40,027 nt of DNA from a virus, in the IMG/VR virus record IMGVR_UViG_3300049024_000119, positions 1 to 40,027 of that record; one strand, given 5' to 3'. The notes under the pieces were generated by a model. That model was not told where the DNA came from and searched no databases. It worked only from the letters and a program-made list of their open reading frames with translations. The position numbers and the translations under genes were made by a program. Positions 18,729-25,755 of this stretch are shown here, one piece after another. Each line of letters begins with the position of its first letter. The first letter of the stretch is position 1.

Positions 18729-19733
18729 GTGCCCCTCATCCTCCCAGAACCCTACGGCAACACGGCCAGCGATGCCTTCCGCTTCGCTCAGGCCCGTGGT
18801 GTGCTGCCGACCTGGATGGGCACGGCGGAGCTGGCGGATCTGGAGGCACGTCTCACAGAGCGCGCGGTGTTCTCCGCACGCACCACGAACGCGGTCTACC
18901 TGGAAGGTCTGAAGGAACGCATTCAGCGGCTCATCGCGGATGGTTATGAGGGCGACCAGGCACAGCTTCGTCTGGAGCTGAAGAGCCTGCTGGCGGAGCT
19001 GGGCTATGATCCCATCAATGGCTTTCCCGGTGATGCCAAGCTCGGCATCCCGGCAGCGCAGCCAGGCTCACTCCAGGATCTGAGCAGTGATAGGCGCATC
19101 AACCTCATCCTGGATACACAGATCGAGCTGATCGGTGGCAAGGGCCAGCAGCAGCGCGGGCTGGATCCAGCGGCCCTGGATCTGTTCCCGGCCTGGGAGC
19201 TGGTGCGGGTGAAGAAAGCCCGTGTGCCACGCGACTGGAACAAGCGCTGGGAGATCGCGGGCGGTCGCATCATCAAGGATGCAGATGGCAAGAGGCGGCT
19301 CATCGCCCACAAGCGGGATGAGGTGTGGAGCGTGCTCGGAGACCGCAGCCTCTTCAAGGATGCCCTGGGGGTGTCGCATCCACCGTTTGCCTTCAGCAGC
19401 GGCATGGCCTGGGAGGCCATTGAAACTAGTGAATGGGAGGAGCTGAAGCGGCTCAACCAGATCACCTCCGAACCTGCCACCACGGCCCTGCCTGCGAATG
19501 TGGTGCAGATGCCCGCCGCGCAGATCAGTACCTCCGGCCTGAGCCGCGAGTCTCTGACCAGGCTGAGCGCCACGCTGAAGAATGCCGAGGCCAAGGGCGG
19601 CATGCTCACGCTCAAGAGTGTCATCGGCACCGCGCCGCCACCGCCGCCGCCTTCACGTCTGCGCCGGCTGAATGCAGCCTCTCTGCTGGATCAGCTGGAA
19701 TGCATGACTCTGGTGATGAACCTCCACGCCTAA
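18729..19733 (+). CDS. Minor head protein, Mu F-like
   Basis: The 334-residue product starts at GTG (MPLILPEPYGNTASDAFRFA). The central segment matches the F/SPP1 gp7 minor head family: SSDRRINLILDTQIELIGGK, FPAWELVRVKKARVPRDWNK, RWEIAGGRIIKDADGKRRLI, AHKRDEVWSVLGDRSLFKDA and LGVSHPPFAFSSGMAWEAI. Relatives bind the portal inside the head and are needed for DNA entry or ejection. The C-terminal part is helical with a polyproline run (TAPPPPPPS). The start follows array F and a pyrimidine tract, with no Shine-Dalgarno sequence. Confidence 0.8.
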   Translation: MPLILPEPYGNTASDAFRFAQARGVLPTWMGTAELADLEARLTERAVFSARTTNAVYLEGLKERIQRLIADGYEGDQAQLRLELKSLLAELGYDPINGFPGDAKLGIPAAQPGSLQDLSSDRRINLILDTQIELIGGKGQQQRGLDPAALDLFPAWELVRVKKARVPRDWNKRWEIAGGRIIKDADGKRRLIAHKRDEVWSVLGDRSLFKDALGVSHPPFAFSSGMAWEAIETSEWEELKRLNQITSEPATTALPANVVQMPAAQISTSGLSRESLTRLSATLKNAEAKGGMLTLKSVIGTAPPPPPPSRLRRLNAASLLDQLECMTLVMNLHA

Positions 19734-19737
19734 CAAG

Positions 19738-20334
19738 ATGAGTGTGACCATCAGCATCAAGGCCACCGACCAGGCCACACCTGTGCTGGCGCATCTGCAT
19801 CGTGAGCTGACGGATCGCACGGGCCTCAATAAGTATCTGGCGGCCACGGCTGAGGCTGGCACGCGCATGCACATCCGCAGCGCGGCAGAGCAGCGCCACA
19901 GCACTGCGCAGAGGCTCGGCTCATCCCCCACCGGCTATCTCGCCAAGCGGGCCAATCTAGTGGAGGCGAAAGGCACGGCAGAGGGCGCGGTGATCACGGT
20001 CACTGGCGCCATCTTCAAGCGGGTGTTTGGTCCCGTCACCATCAAGGCCTCAGCAGGCAAGATGCTGACCATCCCCATGCGTGCGGAGGCCCACGGCAAA
20101 CGGGCGCGCGAGTTCAATGACCTCTTCATCTTTGTGTCCAAGCAGGGCCGTGCCTTCCTGGCCCGCCAGGCCGCGCCAGGTCGGCTGCACTTCCTCTTCC
20201 TGCTCAAGGCCGTCGTGACCCTGCCCCAGGATCGCGGCCTGCTGCCCAGTGATGAGCAGTTCGCCCAGATGGGCGAGATCTCCGCCCGCGCCTACCTCCG
20301 CAAACAACTGCGTGATGCAGGCCTGCCTCAGTAA
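19738..20334 (+). CDS. Phage virion morphogenesis protein, Mu G-like
   Basis: The 198-residue product begins MSVTISIKATDQATPVLAHL, the typical start of the Mu G/tail-completion family. The family's conserved R-F-x-x-x-x-D-P-x-G-x-x-W is replaced by RSAAEQRHSTAQRLGSSPTG. The remainder has strands GAVITVTGAIFKRVFGPVTI and ARAFLARQAAPGRLHFLFLL-like segments, then a C-terminal helix ISARAYLRKQLRDAG. It is expected at the head-tail junction. It starts 4 bases after the F-like gene, the same gene order as in Mu relatives. Confidence 0.7.
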   Translation: MSVTISIKATDQATPVLAHLHRELTDRTGLNKYLAATAEAGTRMHIRSAAEQRHSTAQRLGSSPTGYLAKRANLVEAKGTAEGAVITVTGAIFKRVFGPVTIKASAGKMLTIPMRAEAHGKRAREFNDLFIFVSKQGRAFLARQAAPGRLHFLFLLKAVVTLPQDRGLLPSDEQFAQMGEISARAYLRKQLRDAGLPQ

Positions 20335-20410
20335 CCACCGCCCACCGTCCTGCCTCTCCCTATTAGCGTCTCATTAGCGTCCCATCAGCGGTTAAAATCT
20401 CCTCTCTGTC

Positions 20411-20695
20411 ATGAAGATCTCCGAAATCAAACGCCGCCTCGGCATCGCCTTTCACTGGCAGTGGCGCACGGGAGTACTCCTCAAGGAGTTGGTGTCTTTT
20501 TGGGAAGCTATTGAGGCTCTGCTTTTTTCTCTCGGTGGTATCGTCGCCGCTCTTCTCTTCATTCTGCTTCATCCTTTCGCTGTGCTCTGGCGATTCACCT
20601 TCGGCATGGTCTGGCTCGCGCTCTTCAGCAAGTCGGACGTGATGAGCAAACTGGAGGCAGCCATGCCTAACAAGCCCTCAGACAAACCACTGTAA
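20411..20695 (+). CDS. Small membrane protein between head and tail genes
   Basis: The 94-residue product begins MKISEIKRRLGIAFHWQWRT. It has one long or two short hydrophobic segments (about 38-75: LLFSLGGIVAALLFILLHPF, AVLWRFTFGMVWLALF) and a hydrophilic end, KLEAAMPNKPSDKPL. Its last codons and stop lie inside decamer array G and read S-D-K-P-L, parallel to the S-D-K-Q-S end of the HPPC-motif gene. Upstream there is a near-repeat ATTAGCGTCTC/ATTAGCGTCCC. Function unknown. Confidence 0.62.
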   Translation: MKISEIKRRLGIAFHWQWRTGVLLKELVSFWEAIEALLFSLGGIVAALLFILLHPFAVLWRFTFGMVWLALFSKSDVMSKLEAAMPNKPSDKPL

Positions 20696-20732
20696 ACCAC
20701 CGTCAACGGCACAGCCCTAAACCACCGCAAAC
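20683..20732 (+). repeat. Decamer array G
   Basis: CAAACCACTG, TAAACCACCG, TCAACGG, then after 8 bases TAAACCACCGCAAAC, then TTCCCCCTC and the ATG at 20742. The stop codon of the membrane protein gene lies in the array. Confidence 0.82.
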
Positions 20733-20741
20733 TTCCCCCTC

Positions 20742-21494
20742 ATGACCACCGATCTCATCCAGCAGCTTCAAGACGATGTCTGGGGCATCCTCAGCAATGA
20801 TGCCGCGTTCCGTCACATCCCGGTGTACCGCAGCCGCACGCCGCTGGACAAGGATGCGGATGGCAATCCCATCGTGGGGCAGACGCAGATGATTGAGGAG
20901 CAGATTGAGCAATCACTCGGAGGCCTGGCGCTGAAGGATGGCAAGTGTGGCATCGTGGCCATCGTCATGCTGCCGGATGCGAAGCCTGAGAGCGTGGAGT
21001 CTCGCGGCCCCTCCCTGGAGCTGACAGCCATTGTGCGCATCATTGAGGACCGCCTCTTCAATGAAGGCCCCACAGGCACGGGCATCACCACCACGCAGCT
21101 CGGGCTGCACATCGTCCAGGTGCTGCATCAGCGCAGTCTGCGGCAGTGCTACACGCTGCGTCCCAGCGCGGCCAACATGCTGGAAGAAATCTCCCTGCCA
21201 GGGGACCGCAAGGCTCATGAGGTGAAGCTCATCCTGAGCCGTGGCATGGAGCGTCTGGCGAAGCCTGCGCGGCCAGCCGTGACGGTGGACACTCGCGTGA
21301 TGACCGCCACATGCACCGAAGCCCTGGCAGAGATCTGGTGGAGTCATGATGGCTCCTGGCCTGGTCCGGCGAATCCACAGTCCTGGAAGTACGATCTGCC
21401 CGTGACTCTGGAGGCGGGGATCACCAGCGTGCGAGTCGTGGCCTATGCACCGGCCATGCAGCCGAGTGATGACACGGTGGCGGAGGTGGTTTGA
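20742..21494 (+). CDS. Tail terminator candidate with C-terminal beta-sandwich
   Basis: The 250-residue product starts MTTDLIQQLQDDVWGILSND. Residues 1-180 resemble small tail-terminator/gp37-type proteins: IPVYRSRTPLDKDADGNPIV, LKDGKCGIVAIVMLPDAKPE and PSLELTAIVRIIEDRLFNEG. The C-terminal 65 residues (PAVTVDTRVMTATCTEALAE, IWWSHDGSWPGPANPQSW, TSVRVVAYAPAMQPSDDT) look like a chitobiase-C/FN3-type sandwich, a fold often appended to virion surface proteins. Last gene of the head block, before repeat copy 3. Confidence 0.62.
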   Translation: MTTDLIQQLQDDVWGILSNDAAFRHIPVYRSRTPLDKDADGNPIVGQTQMIEEQIEQSLGGLALKDGKCGIVAIVMLPDAKPESVESRGPSLELTAIVRIIEDRLFNEGPTGTGITTTQLGLHIVQVLHQRSLRQCYTLRPSAANMLEEISLPGDRKAHEVKLILSRGMERLAKPARPAVTVDTRVMTATCTEALAEIWWSHDGSWPGPANPQSWKYDLPVTLEAGITSVRVVAYAPAMQPSDDTVAEVV

Positions 21495-21520
21495 TATGAC
21501 CCTTGTGATGGGTCGGCTTG

Positions 21521-21568
21521 GCAAACAACCGTCAACCACCGTCAACCACAGCAAACAACCGTCAACGG
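21521..21568 (+). repeat. Decamer array H
   Basis: Units GCAAACAACC, GTCAACCACC, GTCAACCACA, GCAAACAACC, GTCAACGG. It lies 13 bases upstream of the 56-bp element copy 3, repeating the array-then-element arrangement seen at 11531-11652. Confidence 0.88.
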
Positions 21569-21581
21569 TATGGTGAAGGCG

Positions 21582-21637
21582 TGTCCATTGTGGCCGGTTC
21601 GGACCGGTGACGTTATTGGTTAGCCGTGGTGAGATGG
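21582..21637 (+). repeat. 56-bp palindromic element, copy 3 (candidate late promoter)
   Basis: It begins TGTCCATTGTGG; the palindrome is imperfect here (CCGGTTCGGACCGG, 21594-21607). It ends GTGGTGAGATGG, 7 bases before the ATG of the tail tube gene at 21645. About 6 differences from copy 1. It marks the start of the tail block. Confidence 0.87.
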
Positions 21638-21644
21638 GGCTGTC

Positions 21645-22598
21645 ATGAGCACACGCACCCAGATCACCAAAACTCCCGGCAAGGTCGTCTTTGATCCGAC
21701 CGGCACACCTGTCACCCTTTACTCGTCCAGCGGCATTTCATGCGACCTGCAGGAGACCATGGTGGAGCTGCCGGATGTGCGGTTCGGCGCCAGTGAGCAG
21801 ATCGTCACGGGCCGCATGGTGGAGATCAAATTCACCCCCACGCAGTTCACCGCCGCTGCCCTGGTGAAACTCTTCACGCATGGCGCGGTGCGCATGGGTG
21901 GCAGCATCGTGGGTGCCACCGACAAACTGGTGGACGTGCGCACGGTGGATGGTGTGCAGCGCCGCATTGCCTGCGCCTACATCCATCAGGAGCCTGCGGT
22001 GCGCTGCAAGACCGGCCAGACCATTCTTGGTGAGGTCGTCATCCGTGGCATCGTGGGCATCGGCGCGGACAGCTCCCTGCTCAGCACCTACTGGAGCAAG
22101 AGCAGCGTGGCCTGGAGTGATGCGGGCTGGGATCCTGATGACGAGATCACGCCCGGCTGGGAGTTCTCCTGGCCCACCGGCAGCGCCACGGCCTGGGATG
22201 ACATCGACACAGCGGACGGTGTGACCATCACGCCGAAGAGTGGCCTCACCGAGGACGTCAGCAACCGCAACGGCCTCATCAATGTGACGATCCAGAAGTA
22301 TGGCGTGGAGATCGCCGCGAAGACGCTGAACATCAGCGAGGACCTGGTACTTGCCGCGCTCTACAATGACCTGCCGCTCGGTGCCAAGAAAACCGGCCTG
22401 GGCCGTGATCTGAAGCTGAATGCCACCACCGGGGATGCCTTCATTCGCTGCTACAACGCAGTGCTGCAACCCACCAGCCTCACCTACAATGCCACTGACA
22501 CGGTGGTGGGTGATTTGAAGTGGATGACCAGTCCGCTCGTCACCAGTGGCGTGAAGGGTCCGCATCTTCTGGTGACCACCACCGACCCGGATGCATGA
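21645..22598 (+). CDS. Major tail tube protein (siphovirus type)
   Basis: The 317-residue product (MSTRTQITKTPGKVVFDPTG) is beta-rich and fits the tail-tube position: first gene of the tail block, followed by two small chaperone-position genes. Typical features include an N-terminal strand pair with TPVTLYSSSGISCDLQETMV, a loop, VRFGASEQIVTGRMVEIKFT, RRIACAYIHQEPAVRCKTGQ and NVTIQKYGVEIAAKTLNISE. No sheath gene is seen, so the tail is probably long and non-contractile. The ATG overlaps nothing and follows the candidate late promoter directly. Confidence 0.75.
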   Translation: MSTRTQITKTPGKVVFDPTGTPVTLYSSSGISCDLQETMVELPDVRFGASEQIVTGRMVEIKFTPTQFTAAALVKLFTHGAVRMGGSIVGATDKLVDVRTVDGVQRRIACAYIHQEPAVRCKTGQTILGEVVIRGIVGIGADSSLLSTYWSKSSVAWSDAGWDPDDEITPGWEFSWPTGSATAWDDIDTADGVTITPKSGLTEDVSNRNGLINVTIQKYGVEIAAKTLNISEDLVLAALYNDLPLGAKKTGLGRDLKLNATTGDAFIRCYNAVLQPTSLTYNATDTVVGDLKWMTSPLVTSGVKGPHLLVTTTDPDA

Positions 22599-22762
22599 GC
22601 CTGACCTCCGACCGGCAGCCTCCCCCGGATCTGACGGACCTGCGCGGCTTCCATGACTGGTTCGGTAGCGTGCAGGAGGTCGAGACCTGGGAGGCGCTGA
22701 TGAACGAATGCGAAGCGAAACGCCAAGCCCCTGAGAACCATGAAAGTCTTCCCCACGCATGA
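22595..22762 (+). CDS. Small protein in tail-chaperone position (55 aa)
   Basis: The frame encodes MSLTSDRQPPPDLTDLRGFH, then DWFGSVQEVETWEALMNECE. Its start overlaps the tail-tube stop (ATGA), and its end overlaps the next gene by 23 bases in a different frame. It has the acidic, helical character of tail assembly chaperones, but the length is short. Confidence 0.6.
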   Translation: MSLTSDRQPPPDLTDLRGFHDWFGSVQEVETWEALMNECEAKRQAPENHESLPHA

Positions 22763-23105
22763 GATGATTGACACGCCGGAGGCGGGCGCCGTGGCGCTGC
22801 TGACGGCCATCATCTTCCAAAGCATGGAAGACATCCGCGCCCATCTCTGCCCTGGGGATGGTCATCAGTGGGCAAGGCGTGAGAGGTCGGATAGCAAGAC
22901 CTCTCTTATCGAGAAGCAGTGTGAGCAGCGGCGGCGTGCCGTGTTTGCACAGGAGGCCGCACACATGCTCCAGTATCACTCAGAAGGCCTCTTCAGCACC
23001 CTGCGCATGTGCGGGGTGCCCATCACCAAGGAGCGCGTCTTCCGCCAGCTCGCACGGCTGAAGCCCGCGCCCGCCCAGTCCAACCTCATTGAGGCCGCGT
23101 CATGA
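22740..23105 (+). CDS. Second protein in tail-chaperone position
   Basis: The 121-residue product begins MKVFPTHEMIDTPEAGAVAL and is mostly helical: LLTAIIFQSMEDIRAHLCPG, LIEKQCEQRRRAVFAQEAAH and CGVPITKERVFRQLARLKPA. In siphophages this place is held by tail assembly chaperones that coat the tape measure. Here it has its own ATG rather than a clear slippery site. Its stop overlaps the next start (ATGA). Confidence 0.6.
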   Translation: MKVFPTHEMIDTPEAGAVALLTAIIFQSMEDIRAHLCPGDGHQWARRERSDSKTSLIEKQCEQRRRAVFAQEAAHMLQYHSEGLFSTLRMCGVPITKERVFRQLARLKPAPAQSNLIEAAS

Positions 23106-24277
23106 GTGACAAGCCCAAGACACGCACCCAACGCCGCCGTGAGCAGCGTGCCAGCAAGCAGGCGACACGCGATGCCACACGCCGCGAGGAGCGCGCGAAT
23201 CGCCGAGGATCCACGCATACCGTGGGCCGCGTGCTGGATCCAACGGAGCGTACTCAACGCCGCCAGGCCACCTCCCAGCGCCGGGCTGAGGCCAAGGCAG
23301 CCAGGGCGGAAGATCGCAAGGCACGCGGTGGCGTGGCAGGCCGTGATGGCCTCTACAACAATAACAGCCCTGCCAGCCAGGCGCGTGGTCGTGCTGACCG
23401 GCGCGCCGCGAAGGATCGCCAGAGCCAGGCTGCACGCACCAATGGCAGAGGTGAAGGTCTCTACGGTGGCCAGAGCGAAGCGGGCAAAGCGCGTGACCAG
23501 GCGGTCCGCAAAGCTGCCTCTGACAAGCAGAGACAGGCTGCACGCACCAACGGCAGAGGTGAAGGTCTCTACGGTGGCCAGAGCGAGTCTGACAAGGCCC
23601 GTGGCCGCGCTGACCAGAAAGCCGCTGCTGACCGGCAGAGCCAGGCTGCACGCACCAACGGCAGAGATGAAGGTCTCTATGGCGGGCAGAGCGAGTCTAA
23701 CCAAGCCCGTGGCCGTGCCGATCAACGGGCCGCCAGGGATGCCAGCAACCAAGCCAAGCGTGATGTCACCAGCCCGCAGTATCAGGCTGAGCAGGCACGC
23801 AAAAAGCAGGAGGCTGAGGCGAAGCGCCAGCAGGCCCAGGCCAGAGCACTGCAGCTGGCTGAGCAAGCCCGGCAGGCCCGCGCCCGCATGGAGCGTCTGA
23901 GCGGCAAGGAAAAGCGTGCGGCCCGTGCTGAAGCTGATCGTCTGGATCTGGAGGCCAGGCAGGCCCGCCGTGCTGCGGAAGACGCAGGCCGTGATTCACG
24001 CCAGGCCAGAGGCCCTGAGCAGGATCATCTCTACAGCGGCCAGTCCGAGGCGGAGAGGTCGCACAACAGCGCCCGCGAAAAGCGCGAGGTCAGACAAGAT
24101 CATCTCTATGAGCGCCAGGTAAAGGCTGCCGTGCTCATGCCTGAGACGGGCAACCGGACAACCACCGCGCCGGTCTCATCACCACCCGTGGTGACCTCTT
24201 CTGCATCCACCATGCAGCGCACCTGCACAGCCCAGGCCTGGGACGAAACCGAAAGCAATTTAGCCCTCATCGCATGA
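23102..24277 (+). CDS. Highly charged 36-residue-repeat protein with GLYGGQSE motifs
   Basis: The 391-residue product starts MSDKPKTRTQRRREQRASKQ and is very rich in Arg, Ala, Gln and Glu. Three close repeats of 36 residues have the form QAARTNGRGEGLYGGQSE followed by about 18 charged residues; a degenerate unit precedes them (GRDGLYNNNSPASQ). Later variants are DHLYSGQSEAERS and DHLYERQVKA. Between them is a Lys/Arg/Ala/Gln coiled coil (about 220-300). It lies between the chaperone-position genes and the tape measure. It may be a nucleic-acid- or protein-binding virion component; no family is recognised. Confidence 0.72.
   Translation: MSDKPKTRTQRRREQRASKQATRDATRREERANRRGSTHTVGRVLDPTERTQRRQATSQRRAEAKAARAEDRKARGGVAGRDGLYNNNSPASQARGRADRRAAKDRQSQAARTNGRGEGLYGGQSEAGKARDQAVRKAASDKQRQAARTNGRGEGLYGGQSESDKARGRADQKAAADRQSQAARTNGRDEGLYGGQSESNQARGRADQRAARDASNQAKRDVTSPQYQAEQARKKQEAEAKRQQAQARALQLAEQARQARARMERLSGKEKRAARAEADRLDLEARQARRAAEDAGRDSRQARGPEQDHLYSGQSEAERSHNSAREKREVRQDHLYERQVKAAVLMPETGNRTTTAPVSSPPVVTSSASTMQRTCTAQAWDETESNLALIA
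23426..23749 (+). repeat. Three 108-bp coding tandem repeats
   Basis: Units begin CAGGCTGCACGCACCAA at 23426, 23534 and 23642, an exact 108-bp period (36 codons). The first half of each unit is almost identical at DNA level; the second half is diverged. High DNA identity suggests recent duplication or gene conversion. Confidence 0.88.
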
Positions 24278-25254
24278 GACTACGACTCCACACCTCCGAC
24301 CGCGCTCCCTACTGGATCATTGGCAACCCGGCTCTCAATGAACGCACGGAGATGGGCACGTCCATGCGTGAGCGTGTGCAGGTCACGCGCAACCAGCAGA
24401 TCCTCAGCGGTGCTGAGTGGGAGGGCATCCTGGGTATTGACCGCAGGAATCAGCGCGTGGTGCTGTCTGCGGATGTGCGCCGCGAGTTCGCGGATGAGAT
24501 GGCCCGCATGGACTTCATCACCAGTCTGGCCGCGCTGAATGAATCAGATCAAGAGCACCGCTGGGAGGGGGATGTCTGGCTCCGCATCGACAAGCCAGGC
24601 ACCAACGAGTTCCGCGAGTGGCTGATGAAGGATTCCGTCATCGGCATCACCGGCACGGAGATGCAGGGCACGGTGGGGCTTGTCATCTCCTATGCGGTGA
24701 GCCTCGGCGGTTTCACAGGCGAGACACGCTCAGGCGAGAGCGAAAGCCTCCTGCTCATCGGCTCTGATCCTGATTCGTTAGGCGTCACCTTGAGCGTGGC
24801 CACGCTGGATGCGCTAATGTCTCCTTTCACTCCATCTGACACGGAGTACTTCCGGTTCGTCATCAGTGGCACGCAGACCAATGGTGACGGCTACGGCACG
24901 GAGTCGAAGCTGTATCCTGCCGGTGGCAGTACGCCGGCTGATCCTGATGCCTTTGAGCTGCCGCTGTCCACCTGCCTGCCGGATGCGCTGGATTACATGC
25001 TGCCCACGGTGATCCTGCCTGGCGTGGTGACGGCGGACGTGACCGGTGGTGACCTGACTGTCACCGCGCCTTATCCCGGCCCGCTTAGCTCCCTCTATGT
25101 GGAGATTTACCGCAACTGGCTGGATGAGGAGGAGAACCCCCAGGAGGAACTGACCTTCAGCCAGGCTCTGGATGTCATCCAGGGCACGGATTACCGCATC
25201 ATCGGCACCACGGGGAGTACCGACTACCAGCTCACCGGCCTCTACGAAACCTGA
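24274..25254 (+). CDS. Hypothetical tail protein
   Basis: The 326-residue product begins MRLRLHTSDRAPYWIIGNPA and is beta-rich and acidic. Segments include QRVVLSADVRREFADEMARM, HRWEGDVWLRIDKPGTNEFR, GTVGLVISYAVSLGGFTGET and TEYFRFVISGTQTNGDGYGT. It starts with an ATGA overlap after the repeat protein and precedes the beta-rich small protein and the tape measure. A tail-tip or tube-associated role is inferred from position only. Confidence 0.62.
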   Translation: MRLRLHTSDRAPYWIIGNPALNERTEMGTSMRERVQVTRNQQILSGAEWEGILGIDRRNQRVVLSADVRREFADEMARMDFITSLAALNESDQEHRWEGDVWLRIDKPGTNEFREWLMKDSVIGITGTEMQGTVGLVISYAVSLGGFTGETRSGESESLLLIGSDPDSLGVTLSVATLDALMSPFTPSDTEYFRFVISGTQTNGDGYGTESKLYPAGGSTPADPDAFELPLSTCLPDALDYMLPTVILPGVVTADVTGGDLTVTAPYPGPLSSLYVEIYRNWLDEEENPQEELTFSQALDVIQGTDYRIIGTTGSTDYQLTGLYET

Positions 25255-25288
25255 CCGCGAAACAAACCCCCAACCTCCCTGATTCCTC

Positions 25289-25717
25289 ATGCCTACCTCC
25301 GCAGAAAAAAACATCTCTGAATTCGATTCCTCCACGGCAGACGGCTACCTGGTCGGTCATGCCGATGGCGTGACCAAGCTCTTTGATACGCGCGATTTCT
25401 CACGCAACCGCAGCGTGATCAAGACCATCACGGGCAACTACACGCTCATTGACAGTGACGAGGGCAAGGTCCTCATCCACACGGACAGCAGCGGCTGCAC
25501 GATCACCATCCCGGATGATCTCACGCTGACCGCCTGGCCGGTGGGCGGTGTGCTGAATGTGATGCGCAATGGCAGCGGTGTGCTGACCTTTGCCGCTGGC
25601 TCCGGTGCGACCCTCAAGACAGCCGGACGCGCCAAGGCCCGTGTCAGCGGCAGCATGGTGCAGCTCATGAAAACAGCCGCGAATACCTGGGTCATGTGGG
25701 GCGACACGACCGCGTGA
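25289..25717 (+). CDS. Small beta-rich tail protein
   Basis: The 142-residue product (MPTSAEKNISEFDSSTADGY) carries a C-terminal domain pattern common in phage fibre and tip proteins: ITGNYTLIDSDEGKVLIHTD, CTITIPDDLTLTAWPVGGVL, NVMRNGSGVLTFAAGSGATL and MKTAANTWVMWGD. The pattern is repeated strands ending in a Trp-Gly-Asp. It probably decorates the tail or its tip. The leader is CCAACCTCCCTGATTCCTC, pyrimidine rich and without a Shine-Dalgarno sequence. Confidence 0.65.
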   Translation: MPTSAEKNISEFDSSTADGYLVGHADGVTKLFDTRDFSRNRSVIKTITGNYTLIDSDEGKVLIHTDSSGCTITIPDDLTLTAWPVGGVLNVMRNGSGVLTFAAGSGATLKTAGRAKARVSGSMVQLMKTAANTWVMWGDTTA

Positions 25718-25755
25718 TCCTGACCACGCTTTGACCCCTTGACCCTCTGACCTCC

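Noticed and set aside
22595-23105. Programmed -1 frameshift joining the two tail-chaperone-position genes
   Set aside because: The second frame is +1 relative to the first, no slippery heptamer was seen, and the second gene has its own ATG.
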